NCBI GenBank assembly: GCA_025765615.1
Contig: JAIVFJ010000039.1
Coordinates: 248,001 to 312,000, forward strand
DNA length: 64,000 bases
Direction: 5' to 3'
Source: Zopfochytrium polystomum
Taxonomy: Eukaryota > Chytridiomycota > Chytridiomycetes > Chytridiales > Chytridiaceae
Position 1 is the first letter of the stretch; each line of letters begins with the position of its first letter. Shown here piece after piece: positions 56,401-64,000 of this stretch. Below the pieces are notes generated by a model. The model made no database searches, was not told the origin of the DNA, and saw only the letters and a list, made by a program, of their open reading frames with translations. Both the position numbers and the translations under genes were made by a program.

Positions 56401-59400
56401 TTTTTTTTATTTTTTTTTTTTTTATGGTGTAGACTGGGCGAGTATGCAGGTCTGGCTGCAGTTGGAGAGGTTCTGTCTGTTGAGTCGCTTGTTGATGTCG
56501 TATTCTACCGTGGAATGACGATGCAAGTTGCTGTCCCTCGAGACTCAGCTGGTCGATCGAACTATGGCATGTGCGCTGTGAACCCTCTCCGCGTGAGCAC
56601 GACTTTTGGTGAGCAACCTCTCCAGTTTGTCGTGAACACCATTGCAAAGCAGTCCAAGTCGCTTCTGGAGATCGTCAACTTCAACGTGAAGAACTTCCAA
56701 TATGTCCTGGCCGGTGACCTAGTGAACCTCGACACTCTCCGTCTCACACTCAACAAGGTCAAGTCTCTCAACCTCAACTTTGTCGAGCTTGTCAAGTCAA
56801 AGTCCATTGAGGAGATTGAGGAGGTTCTCACCGAGATTGTGGATGAATGCCTTGCCGCCGCCCGGGAACGCAAGGCTGCTTCTGCCGGCGGTATCATTGT
56901 GCAAGAGAGAGGCATTGCCACCATCCCACTTGGCGGCATCGATGTGCCTTTCCACTCGTCGTTCCTGCTGAGTGGTGTAACACCATTCCGTGAGATTCTG
57001 CGCAAGAAGTTCCAGGCACAATTCCTGAACGTTTCCCTGTTGGTCGGAAAGTATATCCCAAACTTGACTGCCAAGCCATTCAGTCTCTCGAAGCAGTACT
57101 TTGAAGAGGTGTTGGAGCTTACAAACAGCAAGTGGATTTCGTCAGTCCTCCAGGAGTGGGACGACAACACTGCAGCTTCACCAGGAGGCCAGCAACAGCT
57201 TGGTTACGCGCTTCTGATTGAATTGCTTGCCCATCAGGTATTCTTTAATTTTCAAAGGCACCCCAAAACCTTTCTAACTTGATTTTCAGTTTGCTTCTCC
57301 TGTCCGATGGATCGAAACTCAAGACCTTCTTTTCAAGGACTGGGACATTGAGCGCCTGGTTGAGGTTGGGCCCAGCCCAGTTCTCGTTGGAATGGCTATT
57401 CGCACTCTCAAACTTAAGTATGAGGTTCACGACGATGCTGTCACCCGCCGACGAACGCAGCTTTGCACCTCCAAGGACCAGAAGGAAATATACTACGAGT
57501 TTGAAGACGCTCCGGAGGAGGCTCCAGCGGAAGCTGCTCCTGCGGCCGCTGCTACCGCTGCTCCGGCTGCCCAGGCCGCTGCAGCAGCCCCTGCCGCTCC
57601 AGTTGCCACAGCCCCTGCTGCTGCAGGCCCTATTGCGTAAGTTTCTGCCCCCCACACGCTTCATTGTTTCATCTAACATCCTTTTCATTTGGACCAAACT
57701 AGCGATGAGACCCCTACTGCGCTTGAAGTTCTTCTGGTTTTGATTGCTCAGAAGCTGAAGAAGCCACTGGCCGAGATCCCGGTCTCCAAGTCGATCAAGG
57801 ACCTCGTTGGAGGCAAGTCAACTCTGCAGAACGAAATTCTCGGTGACCTTGCCGCCGAGTTTGGGAACGTTCTGGCCGATAAGGCGGAAGAGAACCCTCT
57901 CTCTGAGGTTGGCATCTGCCTTGCAAAACTCCTTCTCTGGCTCTCTTGGAAAGACGTCCACTGGTCTCGTCAACAAGATGATCAGCTCGAAAATGCCAGC
58001 CGGATTCGGCATGGGGGCTGTCAAGGCGTATCTCTCAGCTACCTTTGGTCTCGGCCCCAAGCGAAGCGAATCGGCCCTCCTCCACGGTGTTGTCTCTGAG
58101 CCAGCCTCGCGTTTCTCGTCGGAAGCAGAGGCCAAGACTTGGTTGGACACTGTTGTTCGATCGTACGCAGCAAAAGTCGGAATTACCCTTGGTGGCGGAG
58201 CATCTTCCGGTGCAGTAGCTGGGGCAGGTGCTGCAGTTGTGACTATCAACAGCGAGGAATTCAACCTTCAGCGGATCAAGACGGATGCGCTCATCCGGTT
58301 CCAGCTGGAGCAGTTTGCAAAATACCTCGACATTGACCTTTTGGAAGGCGCAAAAGCAGCTGCTACTGAACGGGACGCTCGCGCAGCTCTTCAAACGGAT
58401 CTGGACCTGTGGCAGGCTGAGCATGGCGATGTGTATGGCGAGGGTATTCGACCATCCTTCACGTCGTTGAAGGCACGCGTATTCGACTCCCACTGGAATT
58501 GGGCAAGGCAGGACGCGTTGGAACTGTACTACAGCATCGTTTTTGGACGTATCACCAGCGTCGACCGCGATCTTATGAACCAATGCATCCACCTGATGAA
58601 CCGCGCTGACGATCCTGAAAGCCTCATCACCTTCATGGAGTACTACATCAATTCTTGCCCAGTGGAGAAGGGTGAGAACTACGCACGCGTCCAAACACTC
58701 GGGAAGGTCCTCCTCGACAACTGCAAGGAGGCCCTCAAGGCAGACCCTGTATACAAGAACATTGCCTACCGCCCCACAAAGCCAAAGACCACAGTCACCG
58801 AGTCTGGCAAGATTGTGTACACAGAGGAGCGACGCTCAGCATCAAACATGAAGGAGTACGTGCGCGACCTTGAGATTGGTGCACCAATTCCCACTGTCTC
58901 CAGTGCTGTTGCTGAAGATGTAACTTCCAAGTTTGCGGACCTTCAGAATCTCTTTGACGGCCAGAAAGAAGTCGATGGCGAAACAAAGGCGAAGGTTCAG
59001 GCTATCTTTGGCCAGATCCAGGAGCTCATTGGAACAGCCCAGAAGCCGAAAAACTCGCCTTTTGCCTTTTTGAAGTCACGGTCGCATGACAATCCTGCCC
59101 ACTGGGAGTACAATGCGTCGCTTACGCAAGTGTACTTTAATGCTCTCCACTCGGTGGCAGCGGATGGTATTTCGTTTAAAGGCAAGCATGCGCTGGTGAC
59201 AGGCTGCGGAGCTGGATCAATTGGTGTCGAGATTTTGAAAGCTCTTGTTTCTGGAGGTGCCCGCGTCATTGTCACCACCTCGCGATTCTCCAAGTCGGCC
59301 ACAGAATTCTACCGCTCCATATATGAGCGTCACGGATCAAAGGGCTCTCGACTTGTCGTTGTTCCATTCAATGGTGGATCCCTGCAGGACGTCCAAGCTC

Positions 59401-62400
59401 TTGTGAACTACATCTACGACCAGGACGCCAAGGCTGGACTCAACTGGGATTTGGACTTTGTTATCCCGTTTGCTTCAATCCCTGAGCAGGGCCGGGAGCT
59501 GGACGGCATCGACAGTCGGTCAGAGTTGGCACACAGGATCATGCTTACCAACCTGTTCCGACTGCTGGGCGAGATCAAGTTGAAGAAGCAGAAGCTTGGT
59601 TACGACACTCGCCCTGCTGCAGTCATGCTGCCACTCTCCCCTAACCATGGCACCTTTGGTGGTGATGGCTTGTACGGCGAGTCGAAGATCGCACTCGAGA
59701 CCCTGCTGAATCGATTCCATGCTGAAGGATGGCGCAACTACCTCACCATCATTAGTGCTGCAATCGGCTGGACTCGGGGAACTGGGCTGATGTCTGCAAA
59801 CAACATCATTTCAGAGGGCATCGAGACGCTGAATGTGCGCACTTTCTCCACGCACGAAATGGCTTTCAACCTGATTGGGTTGCTGCACCCATCCATTGTC
59901 AAGCTTGGATACACCGAGCCTGTCCTTGCAGATTTGAACGGTGGCCTTTCGAACATCAAGGATCTGAACACATTCACGGCAAAGCACCGCAAGGAGCTTG
60001 TTGAGTCAGCTGAGATTCTCCGCGCAGTTGCACACGAGAAGGAGATGGATGAGAAGGTTGTTCGCGGACCAGTGAAGAACGAGACCCAGCCAGTGACTCC
60101 ACGCGCCAATCTCAAGTTTGCTTTCCCAAAAGTCGAGAAGGAACAGAAACTCACCCACTTGCGCGGACTTCTGGATCTGGAGAAAACCGTTGTGGTGACA
60201 GGTTTTGGAGAGGTTGGACCTTGGGGATCAAGCAGGACGCGTTGGGAGATGGAGGCAGCAGGAGAATTTTCCCTTGAGGGATGCATCGAGATGGCGTGGA
60301 TAATGGGCTTCATCAAGTTCCACAACGGTCCACTGAAGAAGCTGCCAATGTACAGTGGTTGGGTGGACGTTGAGACTCAGGAACCAGTCAAGGATATTGA
60401 AGTCAAGGCGAAGTACGAATCTCGTATTCTTGAGCACTCAGGCATCAGGCTGATTGGTAATGTCATCACTCTCGTTTAAAGTCTCAGACTGGAAGTAACC
60501 TTGCTCTTTTCTCCTTTCAGAACCTGCTCTGTTCAACGGTTACGACCCAGCAAAGAAGATGTTCCTTCAGGAAGTGGCCGTCACAACAGAAATGACTCCT
60601 ATTGAAGTCAGTCAAGAAGAGGCCGAGGCATTCAAGCGATTCCACGGAGATAATGCGGTTGTTGAGCAGCGTGATGGAGCAAACTTTGTCCGCCTCAAGA
60701 AGGGAGCAACTTTGTACGTCCCAAAGGCACTTAAGTTCGATCGACTTGTGGCAGGACAAATCCCCACTGGCTGGAGTGCGCAGCGATATGGCGTTCCCGA
60801 CGACATTGTAAGCCAGGTTGACCCCATTACTCTCTACACTCTTGTGGCCACAGTTGAGGCCCTAGTTACCAGTGGTGTCACCGATCCCTACGAGTTTTAC
60901 CAGTACGTTCACGTTTCCGAGGTCGGCAACACCTCTGGTGGTGGAATGGGTGGTATGCGAGCCATGCAGAAGATGTTCAAGGTGATAATCTCGTGGCATT
61001 TTACTAAATAATTCCTAATGTTCTGCTTGTTTTGCGTTGTGCTAGGAGCGCTTGCTCGAGAAGCCTGTTCAGGCAGACATCCTCCAAGAGTCGTTCATCA
61101 ACACCATGCCTGCTTGGATCAACATGCTTCTCCTTTCGTCCTCTGGCCCTATCAAAACTCCAGTCGGTGCTTGTGCCACTGCAGCAGAATCGGTCGACAT
61201 TGCCTACGAGACCATTTTGTCCGGCAAGGCGAAGATTGTGATTTGCGGTGGATATGACGACTTCCAGGAGGAGGGCTCGTACGAGTTTGCCAACATGAAG
61301 GCAACCTCTGACTCACTTGCCGAGTTTGCAAAGGGCCGCGAGCCTCGCGACATGTGCCGTCCTGCAACAGACACACGCGCAGGCTTCATGGAGGCGCACG
61401 GCGCTGGTATTCACGTCCTGATGACTGCAGACTTGGCTTTGAAAATGGGAGTTCCGATCCGTGCCATCATTGCCTGCACAAACACTGCAACCGACAAGAA
61501 CGGGCGATCGGTGCCAGCTCCAGGTCAAGGCATCCTGACGACAGCTCGCGAAGTGAAGGGTGGAAAGTTTGGAACACCTCTTCTCAACTTCTCGTACAGG
61601 GCCAAGCAGCTGAAGCGCGAACGCGAACACATCAAGTCATGGATTGCAAAGGAATACGACGCTTTAGCTGATGAGGCTGAGGAGCTCAAAGCCTCTGGAG
61701 AAACAAACATTGAAGCCTTCATCGCGGAGAGGACTGCGTTCATCGAAAAGGAAGGGAAGCGACGTGAAAAGGCTGCGCTCTCTATGTGGACTCACGACTG
61801 GTGGAAATCTGACCCAGCCGTTGCGCCGATCAAAGGAAGCTTGGCAATGTTTGGTCTGACAGTGGACGACATTGGTGTTGCATCCTTCCACGGTACCGGT
61901 ACCAAAGCAAACGACTACAACGAGTCATCCGCTCTCAACCAGCAAATGGAGCACTTGGGCCGTACTCCTGGAAACATTCTTCCAAGTATCTTCCAAAAGC
62001 ACTTGACAGGTCACCCAAAAGGTGCTGCTGCAGCCTGGATGCTCAATGGCGTTCTTCAAGTCCTGGAGACGGGTGTGATCCCTGGCAACCGCAACCTTGA
62101 CAACGTGGAAGACAGGCTTGCTAAGTTCAAGTATATCTTGTACCCATCGCGCTCGATCCAAACCGATGGAGTTCGTGCCGGCATTCTCAAGAGCTTTGGT
62201 TTCGGACAGGCCGGAGGTGAAGTTGTGGTGGTTCACCCAGACTACCTTTTCGCCGCTCTGGAGAGTTCTGATTACTCAAACTACTGCGCAAAGCGGGAGA
62301 AGCGAGAGATGGCGTCTTACCGCTACTACCACCAGGCTCTTACTGGAAGCGCCCCATTCGTGCGAGTCAAGAATGCAGCCCCGTACACGGATGCCCAGCA

Positions 62401-62968
62401 ATCCACCGTCTACTTGAACCCACTTGCGCGTGCCTCTTATGATGCAACATCGGGCTCTTGGCTTTACACTCCTGCCGGCATTCGAACCACCACCGTGGCG
62501 CAGATGGAGAAGAGGGCAACGGAAACTGCTGTCACTGAAGCTCTCCTTGGAGCAATGTCTGAGAAGCTAGGAGCTCCGTCGTCCTCAGGAGTGGGTGTTG
62601 ATGTGCAGCTCATTTCAGAGGTCAACACGTCAAACGAGACGTTTGTTGAACGCAACTTCTCCCCGTCAGAACGCGCCTACTGCGAAAAAGCGTCTTCTCC
62701 CCAATCCAGTTTCGCTGGTCGGTGGGCTGCAAAGGAGGCTGTTATCAAGGCCGTTTCCTCATTTGCAAGTGGATCCACCCCACTCTGGACACACGGAGCC
62801 GGCGCCCCTCTTGCAGATATCGAGATTGTGCGCGAGGAAGGGAAAGCCCCGTCTGTTCTCTTTCATGGCGAGGCAAAGGAAATTGTTGCCAAGGCCGGAG
62901 TCCGTGACATTAAACTCACCATCAGTCACTCTGGCTCGTATGCCATCGCCATGGCTGTTGCTGTCTAA
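50473..62968 (+). CDS. FAS: Fused single-chain fungal type I fatty acid synthase (beta-alpha)
   Basis: Eleven exons: 50473-51310, 51423-52192, 52248-52944, 53009-54555, 54631-55011, 55079-56355, 56433-57237, 57290-57636, 57703-60456, 60521-60981, 61046-62968. All phases close except one extra base near 57914, giving about 3,932 residues once that base is discounted. Beta part: acetyltransferase (GHSQG, Ser about 285), enoyl reductase (VAGMTPCTA, about 600), hot-dog dehydratase ([12 protein letters not shown], about 1590) and malonyl/palmitoyl transferase (GHSLGEYAG, Ser about 1837). Alpha part starts near 2090 ([17 protein letters not shown]) without a break. It has an Ala/Pro linker, ACP ([10 protein letters not shown], phosphopantetheine Ser about 2260), ketoreductase ([12 protein letters not shown], about 2710), ketosynthase (GACATAAE, Cys about 3335; [19 protein letters not shown]) and a terminal phosphopantetheinyl transferase ([20 protein letters not shown]). 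It makes long-chain acyl-CoA in the cytosol. Confidence 0.97.
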
Positions 62969-64000
62969 ACTTGTATTCATTTTATTTGCCTTTGAAGCCT
63001 TATTTCTTCTCCTGTATCCTTTCTTGACGAGCCTCGTTAACGGGACATAAAGTTTCCCAGGTGTTTTTTCTTAGTCTACTTTCAAATTCCCTCTTCCGTT
63101 TTGTTTGTGCTTATCAGCGCTATTCCACTTATTAGCCCACCAACGTCGTGTTTCAGCTGCAGCTTAAAATACAGTGAAGTTGCCGACAAGAGTTTTTTTG
63201 GACTGCAGGCGGAGCGTGCCTTCGTCTTTGTTTTAAACCGATGCCCCACCGGAGTTGTCGATGGCTGCCCCGCCCGAGTCGCTAGTGGAAGCCCTTGACC
63301 GTGCAACGCACACCTCCATGCAAGCGGGGTGATGGTCGCACTCCAGAGAAGAGTTTGCGAATTTTTTTCGTGCCGGGTAAGCGCATTATTGTTGTGCGCA
63401 ATTTGCCCGCAATGGTGTGGGTCGAGCTGGACGCTTCGCCATGTTCGGGGTGGGGGGCGGAAATCCACGGTATGACAATCGTGAAACCCCTTTTCATCAC
63501 TTCAGCGAAAGTAAACAAAATAACCATAGCGGGACACTTGTTTTGCAGGTAGACTTTATATTTGAGACTTTGTTGAAATCTCAAGAACATCCTTTCCTTC
63601 TCCAACCTCCACCACTCCCCCACTCCACCTCAAGCGCAAACCTCAGTCTGCACTTACATTTTTTATTGTCGGCGCTCCTGACACCACCTGAAAAGAGCGT
63701 GGAGCAGATTTAGCTTGGACGGCTGTTAAGCACCTGGGAGAAGGCCGTTTCAAAAGCCCCAACAAAATCGAGGGAGATCGACTTTGTCGCTAAGAAAGCA
63801 CTGGTTCGATCAGACCCAATCTTGAGTTCAGATAGAAGCCTAGCACCATTCACCAGCTTTACAGCTGTAAAGAAGGTACTCTATAGCAAAGGTGTCAGTT
63901 GCGGTGTTGGCCAATGTGAGAAAAACACAATCGTCAACAGACCATTCCATCAATTGTGCGTTGGGCAATTGTAAAAATGTTGTTCAAGTGAAGCTTTTGG
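62969..64000. other. FAS 3' flank; no supported gene
   Basis: The first ~100 bp are T-rich and likely hold the FAS polyadenylation region. Short frames on both strands (63.1-63.7 kb) lack motifs. The last 300 bp contain no frame that I can support. Confidence 0.45.

Overview
The window is nuclear DNA from an early-diverging fungus, most likely a chytrid. Genes carry many short GT-AG introns (about 41-112 nt). The type I fatty acid synthase is one fused beta-alpha gene, and animal-like families such as IBTK and FAM102/EEIG1 sit beside fungal HET-like and Crinkler-type proteins. Intergenic DNA is rich in microsatellites and homopolymers. All exon joins below were inferred by eye from splice sites, phase and domain continuity. 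No search was run.

Layout. 1.4-3.2 kb (-): single-pass membrane protein with a C-terminal SH3 domain. 4.8-9.9 kb (+): ankyrin-RCC1-BTB protein of the IBTK family. 11.9-12.2 kb (-): 91-residue protein with a mitochondrial-type N-terminus. 12.4-13.5 kb: simple repeats. 13.6-15.2 kb (-): protein with at least seven CCHC zinc knuckles. 16.5-19.0 kb (+): PD-(D/E)XK nuclease-like domain fused to a protein kinase (Crinkler/CR-type). A decayed copy of its 3' end lies at 21.2-21.5 kb. Between them (19.6-20.3 kb, -) lies a five-exon FAM102/EEIG1-like C2 gene that no single long ORF reveals. 22.3-25.0 kb (-): HET-like protein.

27.4-30.8 kb is a mobile-element complex. Matching inverted repeats enclose a secreted-protein gene, a truncated B-type lectin gene fused to a truncated Tc1-like transposase pseudogene, and a solo LTR with a perfect 5-bp target duplication and a long heat-shock-element array. 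31.0-33.3 kb (-): GMP synthetase. 33.4-35.0 kb (-): an N-acetyltransferase and its pseudogenised tandem copy. 35.9-37.75 kb: decayed Copia gag-protease fragment. 39.0-41.2 kb (+): an unrecognised protein built from four ~80-residue repeats.

41.9-47.7 kb (-) holds an ankyrin-FYVE-RING ubiquitin ligase immediately downstream of an ATG14/UVRAG-family gene. One family supports PI3P production and the other reads PI3P, so the two may act in one autophagy/endosome pathway. 50.5-63.0 kb (+) is the complete fused fatty acid synthase (11 exons, about 3,932 residues), with one apparent single-base frameshift after the ACP. The last kilobase shows no recognisable gene.
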